Below are positions 26,018 through 34,286 of a stretch of 62,371 nucleotides of DNA, one piece after another. The DNA is taken from assembly GCA_945873855.1 (NCBI GenBank), contig CAMCEN010000011.1:1-62371 (forward strand). The letters run 5' to 3'. The stretch is from an uncultured Campylobacter sp. (GTDB taxonomy: Bacteria > Campylobacterota > Campylobacteria > Campylobacterales > Campylobacteraceae). How positions within the stretch are numbered: position 1 is the stretch's first letter; every line of letters begins with the position of its first letter. The translations under genes and the position numbers were made by a program. A model generated the notes under the pieces. That model was not told where the DNA came from and ran no database searches. It worked only from the letters and a program-made list of their open reading frames with translations.

Positions 26018-26578
26018 CTATTTTAAAATGCGTGGCAAGGTAATCCCCTCTTGCCCCTGATATTTTCCCTTTTTATCCGCATAACTCGTCTGGCAAATCT
26101 CATCGCCTTCTAAAAATAAAACCTGCGCAATGCCCTCGTTTGCGTAGATTTTAGCAGGCAGTGGCGTAGTGTTTGAAATCTCAATCGTTATATGCCCCTC
26201 AAATCCAGGCTCAAAAGGCGTTACATTTACGATTATTCCGCATCTTGCGTAGGTGCTTTTGCCAAGGCAAATTGCTAGTACATTCTTTGGCATGCGAAAA
26301 TACTCCACCGTGCGAGCTAGCGCAAATGAGTTTGGTGGCACGATACAAATGTCGCCTTTAAAGTTTACTACATTTTTTTCATCAAAATTTTTTGGATCAA
26401 CCACGGTGCCACCGATATTTGTAAATATCATAAACTCATCAGCTACGCGTATATCATAGCCATAGCTTGAAAGCCCATAGCTTACCACGCCAAGGCCCAC
26501 ATTTTGCTCGCAAAAAGGCTCAATCATTTTGTTTTTCAAGCTTTGCTCTTTTATCCATTTATCGCTTTTTAGTCCCAT
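26018..26578 (-). CDS. dcd: dCTP deaminase
   Basis: Converts dCTP to dUTP, feeding dTMP synthesis. 186 residues with [13 protein letters not shown], the catalytic core [25 protein letters not shown] holding the active-site Glu, and [21 protein letters not shown]. The ATG is 81 bp from the divergent accB start. An R5 hairpin follows its stop codon. Confidence 0.95.
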   Translation of the reverse strand: MGLKSDKWIKEQSLKNKMIEPFCEQNVGLGVVSYGLSSYGYDIRVADEFMIFTNIGGTVVDPKNFDEKNVVNFKGDICIVPPNSFALARTVEYFRMPKNVLAICLGKSTYARCGIIVNVTPFEPGFEGHITIEISNTTPLPAKIYANEGIAQVLFLEGDEICQTSYADKKGKYQGQEGITLPRILK

Positions 26579-26626
26579 TATTTTGTCCTTAAATCAAAAT
26601 TTTGCGAAATTATAGCAAATTTGTGA

Positions 26627-26632
26627 TACAAT
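26627..26632 (+). promoter_or_regulatory. Putative -10 element of accB
   Basis: TTTGTGATACAAT, an extended -10, lies 27 bp before the accB ATG; AAAGGAG is the ribosome site. Confidence 0.5.
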
Positions 26633-26659
26633 GCTAACTTCACTTTCAAAGGAGTTTGT

Positions 26660-27118
26660 ATGACACATGAAGAAATCAAAGATTTAATAAGCTTTTTGGA
26701 TGAAAAAGCAAGTATAAATCGCCTAAAAATCAAAGACAAAGACTTCGAACTTGAAATCAAAAAAGAAGACGCAGCTTGCGCAAATACTGTCATAAGTGCG
26801 CCAGCACCAGCCTGCACTCCAACACCATCAGTAAATGTAGTGCTAAGCGAAAAACCAGCCACAAACAAAACCGCAGCCGGAGATACCATAAACTCGCCTA
26901 TGGTAGGGACTTTTTATAAAGCCCCAAGCCCAGGCGCAAGTCCTTTTGTAAGCGTGGGTCAAAGCGTGCGGAAAGGCGAGTGCGTGGGTATCATAGAAGC
27001 TATGAAAATCATGAACGAAATAGAAGCAGAGTTTGACTGTCGTATCGTAAAAGTACTTGTCGATGATGGCCAGCCGGTAGAATACGGCATGGCGATCTAC
27101 GAAGTAGAAAAACTATAA
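26660..27118 (+). CDS. accB: Biotin carboxyl carrier protein of acetyl-CoA carboxylase
   Basis: Carries the carboxybiotin between AccC and AccA/AccD. 152 residues: N-terminal helical region, an Ala/Pro/Thr-rich hinge (SAPAPACTPTPS), then the biotinyl domain with the biotinylated Lys116 in IIEAMKIMNEIEAEF and the thumb-containing MVGTFYKAPSPGASPFV. AccC follows 44 bp downstream, separated by a partial R1 (AAGGAATTCC). Confidence 0.95.
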   Translation: MTHEEIKDLISFLDEKASINRLKIKDKDFELEIKKEDAACANTVISAPAPACTPTPSVNVVLSEKPATNKTAAGDTINSPMVGTFYKAPSPGASPFVSVGQSVRKGECVGIIEAMKIMNEIEAEFDCRIVKVLVDDGQPVEYGMAIYEVEKL

Positions 27119-27162
27119 AAAGGAATTCCAAAAGTTTAATTTTGGAAAAAATAAGGCATTTT

Positions 27163-28500
27163 ATGAAAGAAATCAAAAGAATACTAATAGCAAATCGTGG
27201 AGAAATCGCACTTCGCGCACTTCGCACAATCCAAGAAATGGGCAAAGAAGCAGTAGTAGTTCACAGCACTGCTGATAGTGATGCGCTATATCTTCGCTAC
27301 GCAGACGCTAGTATTTGCATAGGCGAGGCTAGAAGCAGCGATAGCTATCTAAACATACCAGCTATCATAACAGCAGCTGAGATAGCAGGCGTGGATGCGA
27401 TTTTCCCAGGATATGGCTTTTTAAGTGAAAACCAAAACTTCGTTGAAATCTGCGCAAAACATAATATAAAATTCATAGGCCCAAGCCCTGAAAATATGGC
27501 TTTGATGAGCGATAAAAGCAAGGCAAAGCAAATCATGATGAGAGCTGGAATTCCGGTAGTGCCTGGTAGCGATGGCGAAGTGCCAGATGCTGAACATGCT
27601 AAAAAGCTAGCTAATGAAATTGGCTATCCAGTCATCATAAAAGCAGCTGCTGGCGGCGGCGGCCGTGGAATGCGTGTAGTAGAGAGCGAAGCTGATATAG
27701 AAAAGCTATTTTGGTCAGCACAAAGCGAGGCTATGAGTGCCTTTGGCGATGGGACAATGTATATGGAAAAATACATCGTAAATCCACGCCACATAGAAGT
27801 CCAAGTCCTAGGCGATGAGCACGGAAATGTCGTTCATATAGGCGAAAGAGACTGCTCTATGCAGCGCCGCCACCAAAAGCTAATAGAAGAAAGCCCAGCA
27901 ATAGCCTTAGATGATGCAACTAGAAAAGAGCTGCTTGAAACTGGCGTTAGAGCTGCAAAAGCCATTGGCTACTGCGGGGCGGGGACTTTTGAGTTTTTAT
28001 ACGATAGCAGGGATAAGAAGTTTTATTTTATTGAGATGAACACTCGCCTTCAAGTAGAGCATACAGTTAGCGAAATGCGCTCAGGGCTTGATCTAGTTGA
28101 GTGGATGATAAGGATCGCGCAGGGTGAAAAGCTAATGAGCCAAGATGAAATTGGCTTCAACGGCCACGCAATAGAGTGCCGCATAACAGCAGAAGATCCA
28201 AAGAGCTTTACTCCAAATCCTGGCAAAATCACTAAATACACAGCCCCAGGTGGAATCGGCGTGCGTATGGATAGCCATGTTTATAGCGGATATAGTGTGC
28301 CGCCATTTTATGATAGCATGATAGGCAAGCTAATAGTGCACGCAAAAGATAGAAATCACGCTATTAAAAAAATGGAGGTAGCGCTTTCTCAGTTAATCGT
28401 AGGTGGGATAAAAACTACCAGAGATTTTCATCTAAATATGATGAAAAATCCTGATTTTATAAACAACCACTTTGATACAAACTACCTAGCTAAACATTAA
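27163..28500 (+). CDS. accC: Biotin carboxylase of acetyl-CoA carboxylase
   Basis: ATP-dependent carboxylation of biotin on AccB. 445 residues of ATP-grasp fold: ILIANRGEIALRALRT, FPGYGFLSENQNF, the glycine-rich loop AAAGGGGRGMRVV, RDCSMQRRHQKLIEE and FIEMNTRLQVEHTVSE. The ATG at 27163 is preferred over the upstream TTG because AAGG precedes it and the native sequence begins KEIKRILIANRGE. Forms an operon with accB. Confidence 0.96.
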   Translation: MKEIKRILIANRGEIALRALRTIQEMGKEAVVVHSTADSDALYLRYADASICIGEARSSDSYLNIPAIITAAEIAGVDAIFPGYGFLSENQNFVEICAKHNIKFIGPSPENMALMSDKSKAKQIMMRAGIPVVPGSDGEVPDAEHAKKLANEIGYPVIIKAAAGGGGRGMRVVESEADIEKLFWSAQSEAMSAFGDGTMYMEKYIVNPRHIEVQVLGDEHGNVVHIGERDCSMQRRHQKLIEESPAIALDDATRKELLETGVRAAKAIGYCGAGTFEFLYDSRDKKFYFIEMNTRLQVEHTVSEMRSGLDLVEWMIRIAQGEKLMSQDEIGFNGHAIECRITAEDPKSFTPNPGKITKYTAPGGIGVRMDSHVYSGYSVPPFYDSMIGKLIVHAKDRNHAIKKMEVALSQLIVGGIKTTRDFHLNMMKNPDFINNHFDTNYLAKH

Positions 28501-28542
28501 GAATTCTAGAATTCCTAATCTTTTAGCAAAGGAGTAATTTTA

Positions 28543-28580
28543 AAGCACTAGGAATTCTAGAATTCCCTAGTACTTTTTTT
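28543..28580 (+). terminator. Terminator built around an R1 palindrome
   Basis: AGCACTAGGAATTC and GAATTCCCTAGTACT are arms of a hairpin followed by seven T. The palindrome is therefore extended into an intrinsic terminator behind accBC, before the next plus-strand gene. Confidence 0.55.
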
Positions 28581-28596
28581 ATATTTAGGATTTATT

Positions 28597-28983
28597 TTGC
28601 AAGAGATTTTTAAAAGCGGTGAGTATTATATAGGCTCGCCTGAGCTGGTTTTGGACTATGAGCGCTTGGAAGCTTTGGGCTCTTTTGGTGGAATTTGCGA
28701 GATTGCTGGGCAAAAATGCGCTAGTTTTGAGTGTAATTCTAGTAGCGCAAGTGATAGCTCTGGCTTTGTTTACAGCATCGAAAACACGCTTTTAGCGCTA
28801 CTGCCAGCTGCGCTTGTAAACGAAGAAATCTTAAAGCAAAAAATCCTGACCATAAAAGACAGTGTCTTATATAATAAATTCTCAGGCTTTAAGCTTGCTA
28901 GAGTTCTTAAATTTGATAGTGATTTTAGCGTGGAGTTTAGTGGAAATACGCTAAGAATCGCTGAACTTGATTTTAAAATTTAA
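28597..28983 (+). CDS. Hypothetical protein with TTG start
   Basis: 128 residues, soluble. The TTG is preceded by TTAGGATTTATT; no ATG is available near the start. Sequence around GSPELVLDYERLEALGSFGGIC and ALLPAALVNEEILKQKILTIKD looks globular and alpha/beta. It directly precedes a membrane protein with a 10 bp gap, so they are probably co-expressed. Family not recognised. Confidence 0.55.
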   Translation: MQEIFKSGEYYIGSPELVLDYERLEALGSFGGICEIAGQKCASFECNSSSASDSSGFVYSIENTLLALLPAALVNEEILKQKILTIKDSVLYNKFSGFKLARVLKFDSDFSVEFSGNTLRIAELDFKI

Positions 28984-28993
28984 AGGAGAAAAA

Positions 28994-29443
28994 ATGGAAG
29001 TAGTTTATCCAATTTTGCTTATAATCCACCTATTTTGTGCGATTATATTTTTAGGTTATATATTCTGCGATGTCGTGCTTTTGGGGCTTGTGCGCAAGCA
29101 CCTGGGCGATTCTTGGGCGGATAAGACTTGGAGCGTAGTTAGCCCAAGGGCTAGTAAAATCATGCCTATTTGCTTGCTTGTGCTTGTTATCACTGGCTTT
29201 GGTATGATTACAAAATATATTAAGTTTAGCCAAGGTTATGAAGCCTTTTTTGGCTCAAATCTACAAACTCTACTTACAATCAAGATGATTTTAGCCCTTA
29301 GCATTTTTCTAGCGGCGTTTAGTTCTATTTTTTGCTTTTATGTGCTTAAAAAACGCACCTTTATAAGCAAATATGTCCACGAAATAGCCTTTGTTTTAGG
29401 CATTTTTGTAGTGCTTTTAGCCAAACTTGCGTTTATTTTATAG
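28994..29443 (+). CDS. Four-helix membrane protein, CopD/DUF2269-like layout
   Basis: 149 residues with four predicted membrane helices: about 5-30 (PILLIIHLFCAIIFLGYIF), 56-76 (PICLLVLVITGFGMI), 92-118 and 125-149. A His in the first helix (IIHLF) recalls small haem- or metal-binding membrane proteins such as the CopD-like group, but that is a layout resemblance only. ATG follows AAAGGAG. Downstream of the preceding hypothetical gene. Confidence 0.65.
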   Translation: MEVVYPILLIIHLFCAIIFLGYIFCDVVLLGLVRKHLGDSWADKTWSVVSPRASKIMPICLLVLVITGFGMITKYIKFSQGYEAFFGSNLQTLLTIKMILALSIFLAAFSSIFCFYVLKKRTFISKYVHEIAFVLGIFVVLLAKLAFIL

Positions 29444-29485
29444 CTTGCTGGCTAGTAAATTATAATCTCAAAAAAGAATTTGACA

Positions 29486-29701
29486 ATGAACGCAAATATA
29501 GCTAGTTTTATCATTTACATAATTCATAAAATTGCTAGGCTTGAAAAAATAAGTCCTGCGCAAGTTTATAAAACCTTGGATAAAAGTGGCTGTATTGATG
29601 AATATTTGGTGCCTTTTTATGATGAGTTACACTCTATGGATGCTAGTGTGGTAGCTAGCGATGCTTTGCTTTGGCTAGAAAAACACGGAGCAAAAATATG
29701 A
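29486..29701 (+). CDS. DUF3791-like small protein
   Basis: 71 residues: MNANIASFIIYIIHKIARLE, then SPAQVYKTLDKSGCIDEYLVPFYDELHS and ALLWLEKHGAKI. The pattern of an N-terminal helix, a xxxVYxxL segment and a short C-terminal motif matches DUF3791 as I remember it. These small proteins commonly sit beside DUF3990 proteins, as here. The ATG at 29486 is used rather than TTG at 29480. The stop overlaps the next start (ATGA). Role unknown; a partner or antitoxin-like function is an inference. Confidence 0.65.
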   Translation: MNANIASFIIYIIHKIARLEKISPAQVYKTLDKSGCIDEYLVPFYDELHSMDASVVASDALLWLEKHGAKI

Positions 29702-30182
29702 CCTTATACCACGGCTCAGACATCATTGTAAAAGAGCCAAAACTGGGCTTTTCTAATAGAAATTTGGACTTTGGCAAAGACTTTTACACCACTAGCTTAA
29801 AAGAACAAGCTCTGCGCTGGGCTAAGCGCAAGGCTGTTTTAAACGCTAAAAGCACTGCCTTTGTTAGTGTTTTCAGGCTGATTTTAGCTCAGATGATTTT
29901 AGAGTGCTAGATTTTTCAAGCGACTTAGAAAGCTGGATTGATTTTGTCTGCGAATGTAGAAGTGGATCGCAAATATACGAGAACTTCGATATCATCATCG
30001 GTAAAGTGGCTGATGATAAGGTCTTTAAAATAGTTGATATGTATAAAGACAAAATTTGGGACAAAAACAGAGCCTTAAAAGAAATAAAAGTCTATGAAAC
30101 ATACGATCAAATCGCCTTTGTATCGCAAAAAGCACTAGATTTTTGTTTGAAGTTTAATGAGAGTTTTGAGGTGGCATTATGA
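29698..30182 (+). pseudogene. DUF3990 protein, frameshifted
   Basis: The first part reads MTLYHGSDIIVKEPKLGFSN, then NLDFGKDFYTTSLKEQALRWAKRKA, the typical DUF3990 opening (a family I associate with an ADP-ribosyltransferase-like fold). It then breaks at a T4 run (29870-29873). Adding one T gives FVSVFQADFSSDDFRVLDF and the frame continues through SWIDFVCECRSG, YENFDIIIGKVADDKVF and YETYDQIAFVSQKALDF to 30182, a full 161 residues. It is either a recent one-base deletion or a base error. Coupled by ATGA to genes on both sides. Confidence 0.7.
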
Positions 30183-30400
30183 GCGAAGTAGAATTTGAGA
30201 ATTTTTACAAAGAAAGACTTGAAGAAAAAATCATTTTCGGCCTTGCTAAACGAAAAAATATTGATTTTAAAACAGCGATGAGTGCGTATTATACTAGCTT
30301 TTTATCTAGGCTAATAGAACAAGGCAGCTACGGCATTCAATACCTAGACTCAGAGCTACTTACTGACGAGCTAGAAAAAGAGCTTACAAAAGATTTTTGA
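30179..30400 (+). CDS. DUF3791-like small protein, second copy
   Basis: 73 residues: FENFYKERLEEKIIFGLAKR, NIDFKTAMSAYYTSFLSRLIE and SYGIQYLDSELLTDELEKEL. The layout resembles the DUF3791 group or the short partner often found after DUF3990. It starts inside the stop codon of the DUF3990 gene (ATGA), so the three genes form one translationally coupled cassette. Function not known. Confidence 0.55.
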   Translation: MSEVEFENFYKERLEEKIIFGLAKRKNIDFKTAMSAYYTSFLSRLIEQGSYGIQYLDSELLTDELEKELTKDF

Positions 30401-30536
30401 CTTTTTTGTGGCACATTATAAGGAATTCCCACGCATTTTAGGCGCTGGCAAGAGTGAAATAAAAGCGATTAGCGATTTAAAATAGGGCTTTCTAGCTAAG
30501 CGTCGCTGCTAGTTTGCAAAGCTATATAAAAAATAT

Positions 30537-30758
30537 TTAGCCCCTTGCTACCTCATAACACCCATTACTAAGGCGTTTTAGAACGCCTTTGCTTTCAAGC
30601 TCTTTAAAGCACGCGATCACTGTGGGTTTGCTAGCTTTTGCTAGCTCGCAGACCTGCGCTATAGTAAGCAGGCAAATGCCGTTTTCACCTGCATTTTCAG
30701 CCAAAACTTTCATAATATCATATTTTTTACCCAAAAATGCTCTTAAAATCGCTTCCAA
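30537..30758 (-). CDS. Small winged-helix DNA-binding protein
   Basis: 73 residues. LLTIAQVCELAKASKPTVIA reads as a helix-turn-helix and KELESKGVLKRLSNGCYEV as the wing, similar in shape to MarR-type and RepL-type domains. It is divergent from xth and shares its promoter region, so it could regulate xth or itself. No other domain is present. Confidence 0.55.
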   Translation of the reverse strand: MEAILRAFLGKKYDIMKVLAENAGENGICLLTIAQVCELAKASKPTVIACFKELESKGVLKRLSNGCYEVARG

Positions 30759-30774
30759 ATTTCAGCCTTTTTGT

Positions 30775-30780
30775 TATAAT
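30775..30780 (+). promoter_or_regulatory. Promoter -10 of xth
   Basis: TTTTTGTTATAATTGTAGC contains a perfect TATAAT after a T-run, 33 bp before the xth ATG. Confidence 0.6.
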
Positions 30781-30812
30781 TGTAGCAAAATTATAAAAAT
30801 CAAAGGCAAAAA

Positions 30813-31571
30813 ATGAAGTTAATTTCGTGGAATGTAAATGGAGCAAGGGCATGCGCAAGCAAGGGTGCATTAGAATGGATAAAGCAGGTAAAACCTGATT
30901 TTATCGGCTTCCAAGAGGTTAAGGCAAAAGCCGAGCAGCTGCCAAAAGAATTTAGCCAGCTTGGCTTTAACACGCTTTATGTAAACTCAGCCAAAAGAGC
31001 TGGTTACTCAGGCGTGGCAACTCTTTCAAACTTTAAAAGCGAGATTTTCAATGCTCGCTTTTTTGATGATGATGAAGGGCGTGTGATAGAGCATGTTTTT
31101 GGCAACACTCATCTTTTTAACATTTATTTTCCAAATGGGCAAAGTGGCGATGAAAGGCTGGCTTTTAAAATGGATTTTTACGCTAAGTTTTTGGCGCATA
31201 TTAAAGCTCTTGCAAAAGCTGGTAAAAGCGTGATTTTCTGCGGTGATGTAAATACCGCCCACCGTGAAATCGACCTTGCTCGCCCTAAGCAAAATGAGGA
31301 TGTGAGTGGATTTTTGCCAATTGAGCGTGCGTGGATTGATGATGTTATCGCTGCTGGCTTTGTAGATACTTTCAGGCTCGTACGTGGCGATGAAAAAGAC
31401 CGCTACTCGTGGTGGAGCTACCGCGCAGGCGCAAGAGAGCGAAATGTGGGCTGGCGGATTGATTACTTTTTTGTTAGTAGCGACCTTGTCCCAAAGGTCA
31501 AAAATGCAGATATCCTAGCTGATATTACAGGCTCAGATCATTGTCCTGTAATGCTTGAGATTGATTTATAA
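30813..31571 (+). CDS. xth: Exodeoxyribonuclease III
   Basis: AP endonuclease and 3'-5' exonuclease of base excision repair. 252 residues with LISWNVNGARA, the metal-binding Glu in IGFQEVKA, NIYFPNG, FCGDVNTAHREIDLA, WWSYRAGARERNVGWRIDYF and the catalytic GSDHCPV. RBS CAAAGGC. It stands alone between the small regulator and a repeat block. Confidence 0.95.
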   Translation: MKLISWNVNGARACASKGALEWIKQVKPDFIGFQEVKAKAEQLPKEFSQLGFNTLYVNSAKRAGYSGVATLSNFKSEIFNARFFDDDEGRVIEHVFGNTHLFNIYFPNGQSGDERLAFKMDFYAKFLAHIKALAKAGKSVIFCGDVNTAHREIDLARPKQNEDVSGFLPIERAWIDDVIAAGFVDTFRLVRGDEKDRYSWWSYRAGARERNVGWRIDYFFVSSDLVPKVKNADILADITGSDHCPVMLEIDL

Positions 31572-31574
31572 AAT

Positions 31575-32035
31575 CTAGAATTCCTAGGAATTCTAGCACA
31601 GAGTTTTTTTGCTTCGCATCCGCTGGCCCAGGGTTAGGGGGTATTTTTTATAATTTATATTTTATAAGATTATAAATATTAGCCTAAAATTCCCAAAGAG
31701 AATTCCCAAAGAGAATTCCTAAACTAGAATTTCCTAAGCCTTGTGTCATCCCCCGACTTGCGTGTTCTGTGTCATCCCCCGACTTGACCCCAGGATCTAA
31801 TCACAGAGAATTCTAAAATTCCGTCTAAAATTCCGTCATTGCTAAAATTCCGTATAGAGATCCCCCAGTCAAGCTGGGGGATGACAGGGAATTTAGAATT
31901 CTAGGATAAAAATCTAGAATTCCTAGCTTCGGTCGCTTTGCCCCCAATGACGCAGAGAATTCTAGAATTCCCAAAAACTAGAATTCCAAAACTAAAATTC
32001 CTAAAGAGAATTTTCTCTTAACACCGCCCCTGCCA
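31575..32035. repeat. Intergenic R1/R2/R3/R4 mosaic
   Basis: About 490 bp without a gene between convergent units. R1 copies, TTTGCTTCGCATCCGCTGG joined to an R4 (GGGTTAGGGGGTATTTTTTA, 31630-31649), two adjacent R3 pieces (31744-31800), a complete R3 hairpin (31858-31888), an R2 remnant (31925-31953) and R1 halves. Confidence 0.8.
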
Positions 32036-32062
32036 AATCTTTTTAATTTTAGAATAAATATT

Positions 32063-32257
32063 TTAGTCTCCGCTCATTTGAGCGTTTTTTTTCACCTCAT
32101 CAAGGGCGTAAAAAACTTCACTAATAGCCTTTAAATCATCACTTTTAAAGCCTAGATTTTTTTTCTCTAAAAGTGCGCTCATTAAAGCTGGGTTTTGCGC
32201 CATTTCATTGCCAAACTTTACGCCATTTGCGGCGATCATCGCTAGTTTTGGATCCAT
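32063..32257 (-). CDS. Small hypothetical protein
   Basis: 64 residues, MDPKLAMIAANGVKFGNEMA onward, with no membrane segment. It begins 14 bp after pgeF and has an AAAAAGGGC ribosome site, so it looks like the last gene of ribE-pgeF. Family not recognised. Confidence 0.5.
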   Translation of the reverse strand: MDPKLAMIAANGVKFGNEMAQNPALMSALLEKKNLGFKSDDLKAISEVFYALDEVKKNAQMSGD

Positions 32258-32270
32258 TTTTGCCCTTTTT

Positions 32271-32939
32271 TTATCTTTTTATTATCCAGCCGACAAAGCG
32301 ACCAGTTTTGCCATCTCTGCGATATGAAAAGTAGTTTTTATCACAATGCGAACAAATTTCGCTAATTTCATAGTTTTTCACACCAAGCGCGTTTATTTCA
32401 GCCCTTAGCGCTGCTGTGATGTCAAAAAATCCGCCATTTTTATAAGCGTTAAACTCGCCCAAGTTTATATCGCCTATTTCATAACAAGAGCCTTTTATAT
32501 GTGCGCCGATGATGATTTTAAGGTCTTTTGGCTCGCTTTTCATCTGTGCTACGCACTTTGAGAGTATTTTAGCACACACCCCTGCTCTGCCAGCGTGAAT
32601 TGCAGCGATTATCCCTTGCTTTTCATCGCTGACGATAATCGGCGCACAATCAGCCACCATCACGCATAGCCCCACATTTAAAAGCCTAGTAAAAAGAGCA
32701 TCGCACTTTGGCGCAGTTTTAGCAAAATCGCTTAAATTCTCGCTCGTTACTTCAAGCACATAGTCGCTGTGAATCTGCTCCATAAAAACTAGGCTACCAG
32801 CCTTTATTTCACGCTTTAAAAGCTCTCTATTTTTTGCCACTGCTGCTGCTTCGTCGCCAGTGTGAAAGCCAAGATTTAAAGTATCAAATGGTGCTTTTGA
32901 AACCCCGCCAAAGCGAGAGCTAAAACCAAAATTTATCAT
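32271..32939 (-). CDS. pgeF: Purine nucleoside phosphorylase/multicopper-type laccase-domain protein (PgeF/YfiH)
   Basis: 222 residues. SSRFGGVSKAPFDTLNLGFH at the N-terminus, MEQIHSDYV, MVADCAPIIV and AIHAGRAGVCAKI with the conserved His and Cys ligands, and IGAHIKGSCYEIG define the YfiH (DUF152) fold. Members act on purine nucleosides and have been linked to cell wall precursor editing. I start at the ATG at 32939, which overlaps the ribE stop by one base (TGATG); a TTG one codon earlier is possible. Confidence 0.9.
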   Translation of the reverse strand: MINFGFSSRFGGVSKAPFDTLNLGFHTGDEAAAVAKNRELLKREIKAGSLVFMEQIHSDYVLEVTSENLSDFAKTAPKCDALFTRLLNVGLCVMVADCAPIIVSDEKQGIIAAIHAGRAGVCAKILSKCVAQMKSEPKDLKIIIGAHIKGSCYEIGDINLGEFNAYKNGGFFDITAALRAEINALGVKNYEISEICSHCDKNYFSYRRDGKTGRFVGWIIKR

Positions 32940-33568
32940 CAAAACAGCCTAGAATACAGCTCACACTCGTCCCAGCTAAGCTCGTGCTTTGGAATTCTAG
33001 TTTGAAACTCCAAAACTCTGGCTGCGTAGCGAGCGAGCAGGTCAGTTTCTATGTGAAGTCTGCGACCCTGCTTAAACTCGCTAAAAAGCGTGTCTTTTAG
33101 CGTAATAGGAATAATGCTAAGGCGGATAATATCACCTTTAATCTCGCTAATAGTAAGGCTCACACCCTCAATAGCAATGCTGCCTTTATGCGCTACAAAA
33201 GGCAAAATATGCTCAGGCAGCCGCACAAAAAAATCACTACCGCTAGGGCGAATCTGCGTGCTTATAAGCTTGCCAAGAGCGTCAATATGTCCTTGAATAA
33301 GATGCCCATCAATGCTAGTACCATAGCGCAAGGCAGGCTCAAGATGAACTAAGGCGCCACTACATAGATTTTCAAGCGCAAGGTGGCTAGCACTCTCGCT
33401 ACTAAGCTCCACGCAAAAGCCCTTGCTATCATACTTTACCACGCTTAGACAAGCACCATTTACCGCCACAGAAGCCCCCATGCTCACCTCTAGCTTAGAA
33501 GCAATACTTAGCGTTTTACCATCATTTGAGATAATTTTTCCAAAATCTTTTATTAAACCATTAAACAT
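32939..33568 (-). CDS. ribE: Riboflavin synthase, alpha chain
   Basis: Dismutates two molecules of dimethylribityllumazine to riboflavin. 209 residues with two similar lumazine-binding halves: MFNGLIKDFGKI with VNGACLSVV, and SIDGHLIQGHIDALGKL with IEGVSLTIS. Near the C-terminus, VLEFQTRIPKH is encoded by an R1 half (ACTAGAATTCC), read in the NSRIP-type frame. A TATAAT lies just upstream on the minus strand. Confidence 0.94.
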   Translation of the reverse strand: MFNGLIKDFGKIISNDGKTLSIASKLEVSMGASVAVNGACLSVVKYDSKGFCVELSSESASHLALENLCSGALVHLEPALRYGTSIDGHLIQGHIDALGKLISTQIRPSGSDFFVRLPEHILPFVAHKGSIAIEGVSLTISEIKGDIIRLSIIPITLKDTLFSEFKQGRRLHIETDLLARYAARVLEFQTRIPKHELSWDECELYSRLF

Positions 33569-33574
33569 AGCGCA

Positions 33575-33580
33575 ATTATA
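33575..33580 (-). promoter_or_regulatory. Putative -10 element of ribE
   Basis: On the minus strand ACTATAATTGCGC lies a few bases before the ribE ATG, implying a leaderless or very short-leader transcript if used. Confidence 0.3.
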
Positions 33581-33593
33581 GTAAAATTTTTGT

Positions 33594-33599
33594 TATAAT
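33594..33599 (+). promoter_or_regulatory. Promoter -10 of the toxin-antitoxin pair
   Basis: TTTTTGTTATAATTGCGA contains TATAAT after a T-run, 32 bp before the antitoxin ATG. Confidence 0.55.
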
Positions 33600-33630
33600 T
33601 GCGAAAAATCTAGAATTTTAAGGGCAAAAA

Positions 33631-33798
33631 ATGGATAAAATTGTCGCAAATAGTGATATAGTTGTAAAAAATTATCTTAGCGATGATGACGCGAAAAGAC
33701 TAAAAGAAGTCTATGAGCTAAGCAAGGCTGGTAAGCTCAAGCATTACAGCATTAAAGAAGCCAGAAAAATGATAAAAGAACGCATAGCCAAGGCATAA
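33631..33798 (+). CDS. Putative antitoxin of a RelE/ParE-type pair
   Basis: A 55-residue frame, MDKIVANSDIVVKNYLSDDD onward, with AKRLKEVYELSKAG and the C-terminal KHYSIKEARKMIKERIAKA. The ATG follows AAGGGC. It ends directly before the toxin ATG (TAAATG), which is the usual antitoxin-toxin order. It is lysine-rich with a helical C-terminus, as expected for the toxin-wrapping part. No clear DNA-binding fold is visible. Confidence 0.6.
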   Translation: MDKIVANSDIVVKNYLSDDDAKRLKEVYELSKAGKLKHYSIKEARKMIKERIAKA

Positions 33799-34080
33799 AT
33801 GAATATAATTTTAACTGAGCATTTTATAGAAAGTTTAGGTAAAATTGTTGATTTTATCGCTAAGGATAGCGAGGCAAGGGCCGATAAGTTCGCAGATGAT
33901 GTTTTTGCTGCTATTCAAAGTGCTACTTTTATGCCAAAAAAGCATAGAAAAAACGAGTTTTTGGGTGATGAAAACACAAGAGATATAATCTTTAAAGGCT
34001 ATGTTATTACATTTTGTATAAAAGAAAACGAACTTGAAGTGCTAGAAATTTTTAAAGAAAATTTACCAAGTTTTTATTAG
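33799..34080 (+). CDS. RelE/ParE family toxin
   Basis: 93 residues. ILTEHFIESLGKIVDFIAKD, FADDVFAAIQSATFMPKKHR and DIIFKGYVITFCIKENELEVLEIF follow the ParE/RelE helix-helix-sheet layout. Whether it cuts mRNA or inhibits gyrase cannot be decided. Its stop codon is the T-AG at the edge of an R1 palindrome that follows at once. Confidence 0.75.
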   Translation: MNIILTEHFIESLGKIVDFIAKDSEARADKFADDVFAAIQSATFMPKKHRKNEFLGDENTRDIIFKGYVITFCIKENELEVLEIFKENLPSFY

Positions 34081-34145
34081 AATTCTAGAATTCCTACGGA
34101 ATTCTTACGGAATTCTTAATAGAATTCCAAAAAAATAGATAATTT

Positions 34146-34270
34146 AAGGCTTCTAGTATCGTGCGCCTGATGTGGCTAAACTGAGCGAACACGAGTGCAG
34201 GCGCACTAAGCGTGCGTCAAGCGAAGTGTGAGTGAAGTTTAGTCGCAGCAGGTGTGCGAGACGAAGCCTT
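34146..34270. repeat. R5 structured hairpin element, copy c (upstream of mnmG)
   Basis: Outer stem AAGGCTTC/GAAGCCTT, internal loop TAGTAT/AGAC (identical to copy b), stem CGTGCGCCTG/CAGGTGTGCG, a purine-purine mismatch, then TGTGGCTAAACT/AGTTTAGTCGCA as in copy a, and a variable apical region. It ends 16 bp before the mnmG ATG, so it is inside or next to the mnmG leader. Confidence 0.7.
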
Positions 34271-34286
34271 ATTATAAAGGTAATTT

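Noticed and set aside
30401-30536. Possible coding remnant HYKEFPRILGAGKSEIKAIS
   Set aside because: No start codon or ribosome site, short, and overlaps an R1 half; not enough to call a gene.
31026-31292. Minus-strand frame opposite xth
   Set aside because: Lies entirely within xth, with no family features.
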